Part shown: piece after piece, positions 17,583 through 24,926 of the stretch
How the letters are laid out: each line of letters begins with the position of its first letter
Position numbering within the stretch: position 1 is the first letter of the stretch
DNA from: JAGLSB01 sp023135955
Lineage (GTDB): Bacteria > Bacteroidota > Bacteroidia > Bacteroidales > GCA-2748055
Length of the DNA stretch: 27,194 nt
Direction: 5' to 3'
Assembly (NCBI GenBank): GCA_030673645.1
Contig: DAOVIO010000038.1
Span: forward strand, 1-27,194
The notes under the pieces: generated by a model
What the model saw: the letters and a program-made list of their open reading frames with translations, nothing else
The model's database searches: none
What the model was told of the DNA's origin: nothing
Program-made: the position numbers and the translations under genes

Positions 17583-17655
17583 CACGGGAGGAGCGACTCG
17601 AACGCCCGACACCTGGTTTTGGAGACCAGTGCTCTACCAACTGAGCTACACCCGT
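17583..17655 (-). tRNA. tRNA-Trp (anticodon CCA)
   Basis: The 73-nt cloverleaf has anticodon loop CTCCAAA on a CTGGT/ACCAG stem, D-arm GCTC/GAGC, T-arm GGGCG-TTCGAGT-CGCTC and discriminator G73. The 3' CCA is not encoded. Position 6-67 of the acceptor stem is a T-T mismatch, an oddity given the otherwise normal structure. It lies between tuf and secE, the normal place in Bacteroidota. Confidence 0.95.
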
Positions 17656-17716
17656 AAGTAGTGGCTTAATCTCAAAAAAACATCAATGACAAAGCGACTC
17701 CTTTAGTATTTAAACA

Positions 17717-17744
17717 CATAAAATTCAGGCATAAAATGCCTGAA
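17717..17744 (-). terminator. hairpin terminator after tuf
   Basis: A 9-bp stem (TTCAGGCAT 17724-17732, ATGCCTGAA 17736-17744) with a 3-nt loop follows the tuf stop by 26 nt. On the minus strand it is followed by TTTTATG, a weak T-run, so termination may be partial with read-through into tRNA-Trp and secE. Confidence 0.7.
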
Positions 17745-17770
17745 CCCAATGTATGCTATTATCAATTTAA

Positions 17771-18958
17771 TTACTCAACAATTTCAATAACCTGTCCAGC
17801 ACCAACTGTTCTTCCACCTTCACGAATTGCAAAACGAAGACCTTTGTTTATAGCTACAGGATAAATCAGGCCAACTGTAATTGTAACGTTATCACCAGGC
17901 ATAACCATTTCAGTTCCTTCAGGAAGCATAATTTCACCTGTTACATCAAGAGTTCTCAAATAGAACTGTGGACGGTAATTATTATGGAATGGAGTATGAC
18001 GTCCACCTTCTTCTTTCTTAAGTACATAAACCTCAGCCTTAAATTTAGTATGAGGATCGATAGCGCCAGGTTTGGAAATTACCATACCTCTTTTAATCTC
18101 CTTCTTGTCAACACCTCTAAGTAGGATACCAACGTTATCACCAGCTTCACCTCTGTCAAGAATCTTACGGAACATCTCAACACCAGTACATACCGATTTC
18201 ATTTTATTTGCACCTAGACCTATTATCTGAACTTCATCGGCAGTATTAACAACACCAGTTTCAATTCTACCTGTTGCAACAGTACCTCTACCTGTAATAG
18301 AGAATACATCTTCAACCGGCATAAGGAATGGTTTTTCAATTTCCCTTGGAGGAATTGGAATAAAAGTATCAACAGCATCCATAAGCTCTACTACTTTCTC
18401 TTCCCATTTTGCCTCTCCGTCCAAAGCGCCAAGTGCTGACCCATGAATAACAGGAGCATTATCTCCATCAAATTCATAGAAATCAAGAAGTTCACGAATC
18501 TCCATTTCAACAAGTTCGAGAAGTTCAGGATCGTCAACCAGGTCAACTTTATTCAAGAAAACAACAATTTTAGGAACATTTACCTGACGTGCAAGTAGGA
18601 TGTGTTCACGAGTTTGTGGCATAGGACCATCTGTACCAGCCACAACAATGATCGCACCGTCCATCTGAGCAGCACCAGTAACCATGTTCTTCACATAGTC
18701 AGCGTGTCCGGGACAGTCAACATGTGCATAGTGACGGTTCGCAGTTGAATACTCAACGTGAGCTGTATTAATAGTAATACCTCTCTCCTTTTCCTCTGGA
18801 GCGTTGTCAATAGAATCGAAACTTCTAATTTCAGACCATCCTTTTTTTGCCAACACTTGGGTAATAGCAGCAGTAAGAGTTGTCTTACCATGATCAACGT
18901 GACCAATAGTACCAATGTTAACGTGAGGTTTGGACCTATCAAATTTTTCTTTAGCCAT
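17771..18958 (-). CDS. tuf: translation elongation factor Tu
   Basis: The 395-residue GTPase delivers aminoacyl-tRNA to the ribosome. Its G-motifs are complete: GHVDHGKT at 19-26, RGITINTAHVEY (switch I), DCPGHADYVKNM near 80-91 (with the catalytic His) and NKVD near 136-139. Domains 2 and 3 follow with RGTVATGRIETG and FHNNYRPQFYLRTLDVTGEI. It is preceded by four tRNA genes and followed by tRNA-Trp and secE, the same order as tufB in E. coli. tRNAs and mRNA may therefore be cut from one precursor. I saw no substitution suggesting elfamycin resistance, although I did not check every known position. Confidence 0.98.
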   Translation of the reverse strand: MAKEKFDRSKPHVNIGTIGHVDHGKTTLTAAITQVLAKKGWSEIRSFDSIDNAPEEKERGITINTAHVEYSTANRHYAHVDCPGHADYVKNMVTGAAQMDGAIIVVAGTDGPMPQTREHILLARQVNVPKIVVFLNKVDLVDDPELLELVEMEIRELLDFYEFDGDNAPVIHGSALGALDGEAKWEEKVVELMDAVDTFIPIPPREIEKPFLMPVEDVFSITGRGTVATGRIETGVVNTADEVQIIGLGANKMKSVCTGVEMFRKILDRGEAGDNVGILLRGVDKKEIKRGMVISKPGAIDPHTKFKAEVYVLKKEEGGRHTPFHNNYRPQFYLRTLDVTGEIMLPEGTEMVMPGDNVTITVGLIYPVAINKGLRFAIREGGRTVGAGQVIEIVE

Positions 18959-19020
18959 AACTCAAATATTAATTATTAAATTTTATTAAACATATATTTA
19001 AAATCATTCTTTCTATTCAG

Positions 19021-19092
19021 AGCCAATGTCGGGAATTGAACCCGAGACCTCTTCCTTACCAAGGAAACGCTCTACCCCTGAGCTACATCGGC
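19021..19092 (-). tRNA. tRNA-Thr (anticodon GGT)
   Basis: The 72-nt cloverleaf has anticodon loop TTGGTAA on TTTCC/GGAAG, acceptor GCCGATG/CATTGGC with one G-T pair, D-loop GCTCAGGGGTAGAGC and discriminator T73, with no encoded CCA. It is the last of four tRNAs, 62 nt before tuf. Confidence 0.96.
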
Positions 19093-19165
19093 AGGGTTCC
19101 GGAAAGCCCGTAAGCCTCAACCAGACAGAGCCAGCCAAAAGGCCTTATCAGCTCTAATAATAATG

Positions 19166-19238
19166 AGCGAGAAACGAGGCTCGAACTCGCGACCCCAACC
19201 TTGGAAGGGTTGTGCTCTACCAACTGAGCTATTCTCGC
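19166..19238 (-). tRNA. tRNA-Gly (anticodon TCC)
   Basis: The 73-nt cloverleaf has anticodon loop CTTCCAA on CAACC/GGTTG, a perfect acceptor stem GCGAGAA/TTCTCGC, T-arm GCGAG-TTCGAGC-CTCGT and T73; CCA is not encoded. It is separated from tRNA-Tyr by 136 nt holding the split tRNA-Tyr duplication. Confidence 0.96.
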
Positions 19239-19243
19239 ATTAA

Positions 19244-19356
19244 AACCTTTCAAAATAACTCGTGGGGAGAGAAGGATTATTCGTCCCGGTAGGTCCTCAT
19301 GAGCTCGCCGCAAAAAGCGGTCTCGGTTCAAACCTCCGAAGTCGTAATCTTTTCTC
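19244..19356 (-). repeat. duplicated tRNA-Tyr 3' end split by a 48-bp insert
   Basis: Bases 19244-19278 repeat 19357-19390 (downstream flank plus the last 16 nt of tRNA-Tyr, identical in the tRNA part). Bases 19327-19346 repeat 19389-19408 (T-stem 5' side and variable arm, 19 of 20 identical). In the gene these two parts are contiguous; in this copy 48 bases (19279-19326, about 60% GC, containing a CCGC-TTTTT-GCGG hairpin) separate them at the T-loop. No acceptor 5' half, D-arm or anticodon arm exists, so it is a tRNA fragment, not a functional tRNA. Confidence 0.85.
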
Positions 19357-19374
19357 AACCTTTCAAATAACCAG

Positions 19375-19457
19375 TGGGGAGAGAAGGATTCGAACCTCCG
19401 AAGTCGTATGACAGCAGATTTACAGTCTGCCCCAGTTGGCCACTTTGGTATCTCCCC
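19375..19457 (-). tRNA. tRNA-Tyr (anticodon GTA)
   Basis: The 83-nt class II tRNA has acceptor GGGGAGA/TCTCCCC, anticodon loop CTGTAAA on GCAGA/TCTGC, a long variable arm, T-arm GGAGG-TTCGAAT-CCTTC and discriminator A73, without encoded CCA. Its 3' third is duplicated just downstream, with an insertion. Confidence 0.96.
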
Positions 19458-19483
19458 GTTAAAAAAAAGAACTTAACCATTTG

Positions 19484-19557
19484 AGCCGATGGAGGGATTC
19501 GAACCCCCGACCTGCTGATTACAAATCAGCTGCTCTGACCAACTGAGCTACATCGGC
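19484..19557 (-). tRNA. tRNA-Thr (anticodon TGT)
   Basis: The 74-nt cloverleaf has anticodon loop TTTGTAA on GCTGA/TCAGC, perfect acceptor GCCGATG/CATCGGC, T-arm GGGGG-TTCGAAT-CCCTC and T73; CCA is not encoded. It is the first tRNA of the cluster, 43 nt downstream of the -7 promoter element. Confidence 0.96.
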
Positions 19558-19599
19558 TTATCAGCTTTTCAGAGACAATTACCCCCCGAAAACGGTTTG

Positions 19600-19629
19600 C
19601 AAATGTATGAAATATTTTAGTTAAACAAA
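19600..19629 (-). promoter_or_regulatory. promoter of the tRNA-tuf operon
   Basis: Minus strand: TTTG at 19626-19629, 18 nt, then TACATTTG at 19600-19607. Both fit the Bacteroidota primary-sigma consensus (TTTG, TAnnTTTG). The expected start is near 19593, about 35 nt before the first tRNA. A GC-rich stretch with six G follows, as is common in stable-RNA leaders. Confidence 0.85.
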
Positions 19630-19743
19630 AAAAATATTTGCAATTTTTTTATGGTCTAAAAAATCTATTTCCACAAGCTGATTAAATACAGCATTTCACT
19701 CATATTATTTTTAGTGTAATTTTGAAAAATAAAATACTCCGAA

Positions 19744-19774
19744 TAAAAAAAACCGCCCGATAATATCAAGCGGT
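19744..19774 (-). terminator. Rho-independent terminator after hpf
   Basis: A 10-bp stem with two G-T pairs (19752-19761 with 19765-19774) and a 3-nt loop is followed on the minus strand by eight T. It lies 22 nt after the hpf stop and separates rpsU-xerC-hpf from the tRNA promoter. Confidence 0.93.
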
Positions 19775-19796
19775 CTTAATATTTATAATAAAACAT

Positions 19797-20096
19797 TTAT
19801 AACTGCCGTTGTTTGGCTTTAATCTTATTCAATTGTTTTTTTAATGCTTCCACACATAGGTCGGTTGCTTCTTCAAAACTCTTGCATTGCTTTTTTGCAA
19901 AAATAGGATTCCCGGGTACTTCAAGCCTGATCTCAACGATTTTATTGTCTTTATCATCAACATTCTCGATCCTTAAAAAAACTTCAGCATTGATAATATC
20001 TTCATAAAATTGTAAAAGTTTATTAACCTTAAGGTCAATAAATTCAAGTAATTTAGAATCTGCATCAAAGTGAATTGAATGAACTTTTATATTCAT
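19797..20096 (-). CDS. hpf: ribosome hibernation-promoting factor, short form
   Basis: The 99-residue protein belongs to the HPF/RaiA (YfiA) family, which binds the 30S decoding channel and silences ribosomes in stationary phase. The beta-alpha-beta-beta-beta-alpha fold is visible: MNIKVHSIHFDADSKLLEF, then helix VNKLLQFYEDI, three strands through IVEIRLEVPG, and a basic C-terminal helix with EALKKQLNKIKAKQRQ. It lacks the C-terminal dimerisation domain of long HPF. It starts 15 nt after xerC and carries a strong Shine-Dalgarno site (20103-20109), unlike its neighbours. It is the last gene of rpsU-xerC-hpf. Confidence 0.93.
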   Translation of the reverse strand: MNIKVHSIHFDADSKLLEFIDLKVNKLLQFYEDIINAEVFLRIENVDDKDNKIVEIRLEVPGNPIFAKKQCKSFEEATDLCVEALKKQLNKIKAKQRQL

Positions 20097-20102
20097 AATT
20101 AT

Positions 20103-20109
20103 CCTCCTT
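20103..20109 (-). promoter_or_regulatory. strong Shine-Dalgarno site of hpf
   Basis: Minus strand AAGGAGG ends 6 nt before the hpf ATG, a seven-base perfect complement to the 16S anti-Shine-Dalgarno at ideal spacing. The other starts I inspected here have only A/T-rich sequence, which makes this site exceptional. Confidence 0.85.
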
Positions 20110-20111
20110 TT

Positions 20112-20996
20112 CTAATCGGCTCTTGGATGAGCCTTGTGATATATTGATTTTAACTTTTCAAAACTATTGTGAGTGTAAATCTGAGTAGCAGCCAAATTTG
20201 AATGTCCAAGCAATTCTTTAATAGCATTTAATTCGGCTCCGTTATTTAATAAATGAGTAGCGAAACTATGTCGAAGTACATGTGGGCTTTTTTTCTCCAG
20301 GCTAGTGACATAATTTAAATAATTATTTACAATATTATAAATCATGCGCGGATAGACCGGCTTTCCCTTGTTAGATAAAAATAAAGAATCCGATTCATTC
20401 CCCGGAAAGGTTTCATCCCTTATATTAATATAAGGCATAATTAATGCTAAAAGTTCACTTCTAATGGGAATTATTCTTTCTTTATTTCTTTTCCCAAGCA
20501 CTTTCAAATGTTTAAGTTCATTATCGAATGAATTGAGCTTAAGATTAATTAGCTCTATGCGTCGAATACCTGTTTGAAAAAAAATTTCAATGATAAGCCG
20601 ATTCCGCATCCCTGAATAATCATCTCCAAAATCATAATCATTGAGAAAATCATTCATTTTATCATTTTCCACAAAAACAGGTAACCTCTTTCGCAATTTG
20701 GGTTTAAGCACAGAACTTACTGGATTAGTTTTTATGACTCCCTTCTTCAATAGAAATTTTGAATACGATCTTAAACTGGAAAGCTTTCTGTGCACGCTTC
20801 TGTTTGATAAGCCCGACTCAATCATGTTGATCATCCAGAATCTAATCAATTTTGAGTCGAGAACATCTACCTCATTATGAAATTCAGAACAATATCTCTC
20901 ATATTGCTCCAGATCATTTTCATAAGCAAAAATTGTATGATCGGAATATCGCTTCTCAAAGCGTAAATAGGAAATGAAATTTTCTTTATACATCAT
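20112..20996 (-). CDS. xerC: tyrosine recombinase XerC
   Basis: The 294-residue tyrosine recombinase probably acts with a XerD partner to resolve chromosome dimers at dif. The N-terminal SAM-like core-binding domain (about 1-95) begins FISYLRFEKRYSDHT. The catalytic domain contains the full set: Arg145 in TGIRR, Lys169 in LGKRNK, His239 and Arg242 in HVLRH, His265 in LGHSN and nucleophile Tyr274 in IYTH. A GTG at 21020 would add eight residues and has an AGGAG nearby, but the double ATG at 20996-20991 matches the usual N-terminus of the family. It lies between rpsU and hpf, the standard Bacteroidota location, which argues against a phage or transposon integrase. Confidence 0.92.
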   Translation of the reverse strand: MMYKENFISYLRFEKRYSDHTIFAYENDLEQYERYCSEFHNEVDVLDSKLIRFWMINMIESGLSNRSVHRKLSSLRSYSKFLLKKGVIKTNPVSSVLKPKLRKRLPVFVENDKMNDFLNDYDFGDDYSGMRNRLIIEIFFQTGIRRIELINLKLNSFDNELKHLKVLGKRNKERIIPIRSELLALIMPYINIRDETFPGNESDSLFLSNKGKPVYPRMIYNIVNNYLNYVTSLEKKSPHVLRHSFATHLLNNGAELNAIKELLGHSNLAATQIYTHNSFEKLKSIYHKAHPRAD

Positions 20997-21049
20997 AGGC
21001 AGGAAAATTTTAATTCCCACTCTCTCCTGTATAAATAAACCGGACAGAT

Positions 21050-21241
21050 CTATTCTTCTTCCTGTTGCAACTTCTGCACATATACTGCGCGAAGTGTCTG
21101 CTGTCTGTTTTTAATAGAGGGCTTAATAAAGGCCTGGCGAACTCTGAGTTCTTTTATAACACCAGTTCTCTCAAATTTTCTTTTAAATTTTTTGAGTGCT
21201 CTTTCAATATTCTCACCTTCTTTTACCGGAATTATTATCAT
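21050..21241 (-). CDS. rpsU: 30S ribosomal protein S21
   Basis: The 63-residue basic protein bS21 binds the 30S platform near the 3' end of 16S rRNA. It shows the family segment ENIERALKKFKRKFERTGVI, followed by a basic C-terminus. Tyr54 (in RAVYVQ) matches a residue reported in Bacteroidota ribosomes to help hold the anti-Shine-Dalgarno tail, which would explain the scarcity of Shine-Dalgarno sites here. Its own leader has no Shine-Dalgarno motif; there is only a mini-frame ATGAATTAA ending 4 nt before the start codon. It heads rpsU-xerC-hpf, with a promoter at 21268-21298. Confidence 0.95.
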   Translation of the reverse strand: MIIIPVKEGENIERALKKFKRKFERTGVIKELRVRQAFIKPSIKNRQQTLRAVYVQKLQQEEE

Positions 21242-21267
21242 AATATTAATTCATTTTTTATGAGCGG

Positions 21268-21298
21268 CAAATTTATGAATTCAAAAACTCTTTTTCAA
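21268..21298 (-). promoter_or_regulatory. promoter of rpsU-xerC-hpf
   Basis: Minus strand: TTG at 21296-21298, 20 nt, then TAAATTTG at 21268-21275, matching the Bacteroidota promoter consensus. It is 26 nt before the rpsU ATG, implying a very short leader. Confidence 0.8.
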
Positions 21299-21463
21299 GT
21301 AAATTGTGAAAAAAATTTTATGTTAATGCTGTTTTCAAAAATAACTACTGTAAAAAAATGATATTCAGGAGATTGCAAAATTAATTTTCATTATCTTAAA
21401 AATTAAATATATGGAATTTATATCTAAAAAACTATTAAAATCCTAAAAAAACTTATTTTATCT

Positions 21464-22384
21464 CTAATTTCTTAAATATGGCCGAATTTTTATTATCGTG
21501 GAATCGGGAAGTATTTGATTGTAAATGAATTCTTTCAAGTCTATCTCTGAATTTTTATATTCCCTGTATTTCATGATGATATCAACATGTAATTTCTTCA
21601 AATATGGATGCCTTAATAAATCTGAATAGCTGGAAAGGTTAATTGATAAAGTCTCAATTTGGATAGTATCAACCTTAATTTCATGATTTATAGATTTATA
21701 TATCGAATCGTTCATTTCGTAAACCTCTAACAATTGTTTTACTGAATAATAACCACCAAGCAATTTTTTATAATTAAGTATACGACCGGTGAGTTTCGCA
21801 TTCCCCGTTAATAATATTAAATCTCTATAAGTTATTGAATTTAGCTCATAATCTTCTTTAATTACATCTACACTTAAATTGACTTTTTTTTCTTCGGATA
21901 TATCATTATTGAATTCTTCTGGTTCAATATTAATCCATTTCTCGACTTCCAAATATTTTTCCTTACTCAATCCGTAAATAATTTTTAGATCCTCAGGTTT
22001 AATAAACCTGCCACCCTTATTACGATACTTTCCGATATTAGCTATTATTCTTTCATTGAATCCCAGGTTTCTTAATTCACTAATTTCTATTGTATTTGGA
22101 TCAAAGAAAAAATATTCAATTCTTAATTCATCCAAAGTCTCAATCTTTGATTCAGTTATATGTTTTTTGAGCTTTAGGCTATTTATAAATGCCTGATTTT
22201 TTCTCAATAATTCAATATCCGGAATGTATTCCATAGACAAATAATTACTCATAAACGACCTAAATAGTATAGATAATAATAATATTAAAATCAGATAATA
22301 TAGTGGCCTGATTTCTTTGGCAGAATAATTAAAATATTCACGGAAGAATTTTCGCATGCCTAAATATATGGCATAGGACTGCAT
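21464..22384 (-). CDS. membrane-anchored helix-hairpin-helix protein (ComEA-like)
   Basis: The 306-residue protein has one N-terminal transmembrane helix at about 29-44 (YLILILLLSILF) and then soluble helix-hairpin-helix repeats. The first is FDPNTIEISELRNLGF followed by IGKYRNKGGRFIKPEDLKII, the classic ComEA-type non-sequence-specific DNA-binding unit. Two more degenerate units follow near residues 185-235 and 250-300. Bacteroidota encode many such proteins of about 300 residues, usually unnamed. ComEA itself binds DNA in the periplasm during natural transformation, but no other competence gene is present, so the role is open. The start ATG at 22384 follows an A-rich stretch; an in-frame ATG at 22357 is possible and would not change the domains. 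Confidence 0.8.
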   Translation of the reverse strand: MQSYAIYLGMRKFFREYFNYSAKEIRPLYYLILILLLSILFRSFMSNYLSMEYIPDIELLRKNQAFINSLKLKKHITESKIETLDELRIEYFFFDPNTIEISELRNLGFNERIIANIGKYRNKGGRFIKPEDLKIIYGLSKEKYLEVEKWINIEPEEFNNDISEEKKVNLSVDVIKEDYELNSITYRDLILLTGNAKLTGRILNYKKLLGGYYSVKQLLEVYEMNDSIYKSINHEIKVDTIQIETLSINLSSYSDLLRHPYLKKLHVDIIMKYREYKNSEIDLKEFIYNQILPDSTIIKIRPYLRN

Positions 22385-22503
22385 TTATTTTGCAGTAGAA
22401 AAAATAATCTCAATTATTTATAGGAGCAATTCCCTGTCTAGCGACATTCAGGTATGTGATAATGACCGATTCCGTCTAAACGGCTAATAAATAATCTATA
22501 AAC

Positions 22504-23862
22504 CTAAATTAATCCTAGTCCGTATATAAAGACTGCTGTAATAGCTATCGGGGCTAAAAACTTAATAATAAACATAAAAACACCTATCATCTTCAACTTA
22601 AGAGTGCCACCATTACTTAATTCATCTATGACATTCTTTTTCCCAAGATACCAACCAACAAACAGGACAATGAAAATTGCACCCAACGGCAGCAATATAT
22701 TTGCAGAAAGATAATCGAACCATGCAAATATAGTTTTATCCAACAATTGCAACTTTCCAAGGGGTCCGAAAGATAAGGTGGCGAATATTCCAACTATTGA
22801 AATCGCAACAGATCCAATAATAGTTGCCTTTTTCCGGCTAAGATTTAATTCCTCAGAAAAATATGCAACCACAACTTCGAGGACTGAGACTGTTGATGTC
22901 AAGGCTGCGATAGCAAGAAGAATAAAAAACAAAATTGCAAAGTAATATCCTCCAACCATTTGCTCAAAAATATTCGGCAAAACTATAAATACAAGACCGA
23001 AACCTTCAGCTGGATCTATCCCAAAGGCAAACACAGCAGGGAAAATCATTATCCCAGCCAATATAGCAATGAAAGTATCAATTGCTGTCACTTGAAATGC
23101 TGTTCTGGAAAGATTGTTAGTCTTTTTGATATAGGAACCATATGTAATTAATGTACCCATTCCAATGCTAAGCGAAAATGCAGCCTGACCAAGAGCATCA
23201 AGAACAACTCCCCATGTTATTTTTGAAAAATCAGGTTTAAAAAGGAAATTAAGTCCTTCTCTGGCACCTTCCAAACTAAGTGACCGAATACTTATAATTA
23301 TTATAAGTAAAAGAAGGATAGGCATTAAAACTTTTGTGTACTTCTCTATTCCATTTTTAACTCCGGAGAATACTATATAGCCTGTTAAAAACATAAATAT
23401 TAGTTGCCAAAGAACCGGTCGGAAAGGAGTTGCCTGAAAAGATTCAAATGAGTCTTTCAATTCAACAGCAGATTTTCCATTAAAACCATCTGAAATAGCT
23501 TGAAACAAATATTCAAGTGTCCATCCTGCAATAGTACTATAAAAAGCAAGAATCAAAAAAGCGGCAACAATTCCCATCAAACCAATCAAATACCATGGTT
23601 TACCAGGTGCAAGTTTCTTAAAAGAGCCCAAAGCATTTTTCTGTGCTCTTCTTCCTATTGTAAATTCAGTTAACATAACTGGAAATCCAATTGCCATGAT
23701 AAATCCAAGATAGATAAGTAAAAAGGCACCTCCACCATTTTCCCCTGCCACGTAAGGGAAACGCCAAATATTCCCTAAACCTACTGCAGACCCAGCTGTA
23801 GCAGCAATTACACCAATTGAACTTCCAAAACTATCTCTTTCTCCTTTAGGAATAGATGCCAT
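22504..23862 (-). CDS. sodium-dependent transporter of the SLC6/NSS family
   Basis: From ATG 23862-23860 the product has 452 residues and about 11-12 hydrophobic helices, typical of bacterial neurotransmitter:sodium symporters (LeuT/MhsT fold). The hallmark TM1 segment is AVGLGNIWRFPYVAGENGGG, where unwound helix 1 forms the Na1/Na2 and substrate sites. A conserved Gly-rich TM6 region and the intracellular RAQKNALGSF loop are also seen. Members co-transport amino acids with Na+ across the inner membrane; which amino acid cannot be told here. A TTG eight codons earlier is a less likely start. It is monocistronic in appearance, with 119 nt to the next gene and no strong terminator seen. Confidence 0.9.
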   Translation of the reverse strand: MASIPKGERDSFGSSIGVIAATAGSAVGLGNIWRFPYVAGENGGGAFLLIYLGFIMAIGFPVMLTEFTIGRRAQKNALGSFKKLAPGKPWYLIGLMGIVAAFLILAFYSTIAGWTLEYLFQAISDGFNGKSAVELKDSFESFQATPFRPVLWQLIFMFLTGYIVFSGVKNGIEKYTKVLMPILLLLIIIISIRSLSLEGAREGLNFLFKPDFSKITWGVVLDALGQAAFSLSIGMGTLITYGSYIKKTNNLSRTAFQVTAIDTFIAILAGIMIFPAVFAFGIDPAEGFGLVFIVLPNIFEQMVGGYYFAILFFILLAIAALTSTVSVLEVVVAYFSEELNLSRKKATIIGSVAISIVGIFATLSFGPLGKLQLLDKTIFAWFDYLSANILLPLGAIFIVLFVGWYLGKKNVIDELSNGGTLKLKMIGVFMFIIKFLAPIAITAVFIYGLGLI

Positions 23863-23954
23863 TATTGTAGATTTAATGAATCGCAATTATAGTAAAATAT
23901 AAACTTAAAAAAAAGGAAATTATATTGCAGCCTGGGGAGTGAATATTTTGAAAC

Positions 23955-24821
23955 CTAGAATTCATCAGTTTGCTTAGCAGCATCTTTCTGTTCTTTTCGT
24001 ATTTTACGACTAAGCTTTCTCTCTCTATTTTTATCTCTGAACTCCTCTGCCTTAGCAGCTTCGCTAATGTCTATGACTTTCCCAAAGCGATAACCGGCAA
24101 ATAAATTAAGATAAAAAAACTGATTAGTTTCAATAGCCATAATAGGAATATTTTTTGGAAAGAGATCTGCACCAATACCTATCTCAAGTGCACTTAGACT
24201 TTTGTTATCTTTTGAATATTCGAAATTGAATCCAAATTTGGCAGAAATCCCTGGAATAATAGATATTTCTCTTATTCCTTCAAAAAAGGAAGCTTTTCCA
24301 TAAATATTGGTCTGGTGAACAGAAGTAGTAAATTTCTCAATTTTAGTATACACATCCCATGGAACGCCAGTAGTATATAAAATTTCGTAGTAAATGGGTT
24401 TCAGAATCCCAATAGTTGGCCCCATAGAATAAAAATATTTTACAGAAATTCCACTTGCATCATTTTTCCTATAAACCTCCGTTTGTTTACCCCACTGACC
24501 TTTTATTTCAATAAAGTTATTTGTTTTACCAAAAACGAAACCCTTATTGGTGTAATAGCTATTGGAAATCTTGATTTCTTTTGGATGTCTTAGCATAAGA
24601 ACCTCAACCTGATATAATTGGTGATCTCTGGCATTAATTCTCTCTGAAAAAGTGTAATCACCTCCAAGTCCATTTGAATTTAAAAAACCACCAAAGGTTC
24701 TTTCATTTTTATATAGGATTTTCGCCTGAATATCAAACTCACCCTGAGAAAAAACAGAATCAGTATAAATCGCAAGAAAAACAACAGGTACAATATATTT
24801 AAATAACCTTCTCATATTCAT
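23955..24821 (-). CDS. secreted, probably outer-membrane beta-barrel protein
   Basis: The 288-residue protein begins with a signal peptide (two Arg, a hydrophobic core to about residue 20, then SVFSQ, cleavage near 25). The body is rich in alternating polar/aromatic beta-strands with many Tyr, Phe and Gly (for example GGFLNSNGLGGDYTF and ALEIGIGADL) and includes AGYRF near 245-249, which suggests an outer-membrane barrel of about ten strands. The C-terminal 30 residues are charged, Lys/Arg/Glu-rich and probably periplasmic or disordered, unusual for a barrel that would end in an aromatic. I recognise a general Bacteroidota type but no named family or function. A small lipoprotein gene lies upstream on the same strand. 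Confidence 0.65.
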   Translation of the reverse strand: MNMRRLFKYIVPVVFLAIYTDSVFSQGEFDIQAKILYKNERTFGGFLNSNGLGGDYTFSERINARDHQLYQVEVLMLRHPKEIKISNSYYTNKGFVFGKTNNFIEIKGQWGKQTEVYRKNDASGISVKYFYSMGPTIGILKPIYYEILYTTGVPWDVYTKIEKFTTSVHQTNIYGKASFFEGIREISIIPGISAKFGFNFEYSKDNKSLSALEIGIGADLFPKNIPIMAIETNQFFYLNLFAGYRFGKVIDISEAAKAEEFRDKNRERKLSRKIRKEQKDAAKQTDEF

Positions 24822-24883
24822 ATGGATGAAAAAGCACCTGGATTAAACCGATAAAATTCACGGATAAGATTGTATAAATAATT

Positions 24884-24926
24884 ATTGCAATTAATCTATC
24901 TATCTAATTCGAAGATTAATTGCAAT
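24884..24926. repeat. 14-bp inverted repeat built from TTAATTGCAATTAA palindromes
   Basis: Arms 24884-24897 and 24913-24926 are perfect complements around a 15-nt loop. Each arm also lies within a near-palindrome: TTAATTGCAATTAA at 24916-24929 and ATTATTGCAATTAA at 24881-24894. It could be a terminator for the lipoprotein gene (27 nt after its stop, though without a T-run) or paired protein-binding sites before the 23955-24821 gene. Confidence 0.6.

Noticed and set aside
17569..17640. N-terminal extension of SecE upstream of the chosen ATG
   Set aside because: These codons are the tRNA-Trp gene; the family start is the ATG at 17568.
19279..19326. Hammerhead-ribozyme-like core on the minus strand (CTCATGAG ... 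GGGACGAA)
   Set aside because: It resembles the hammerhead core with a stem-II-like segment, but the invariant G of CUGAUGA is C, the GAAA box reads GAAT, stem II pairs poorly and no stem I partner exists. I treat it as coincidence.
19083..19358. 91-codon open frame on the minus strand
   Set aside because: It runs through tRNA-Gly and the split tRNA-Tyr fragment; it is an open frame by chance in RNA genes.
19263..19390. Integrase attachment sites (attL/attR) at tRNA-Tyr
   Set aside because: The repeats are only about 112 bp apart, extend beyond the tRNA 3' end, and no integrase or cargo lies between them. The nearby tyrosine recombinase is housekeeping XerC.
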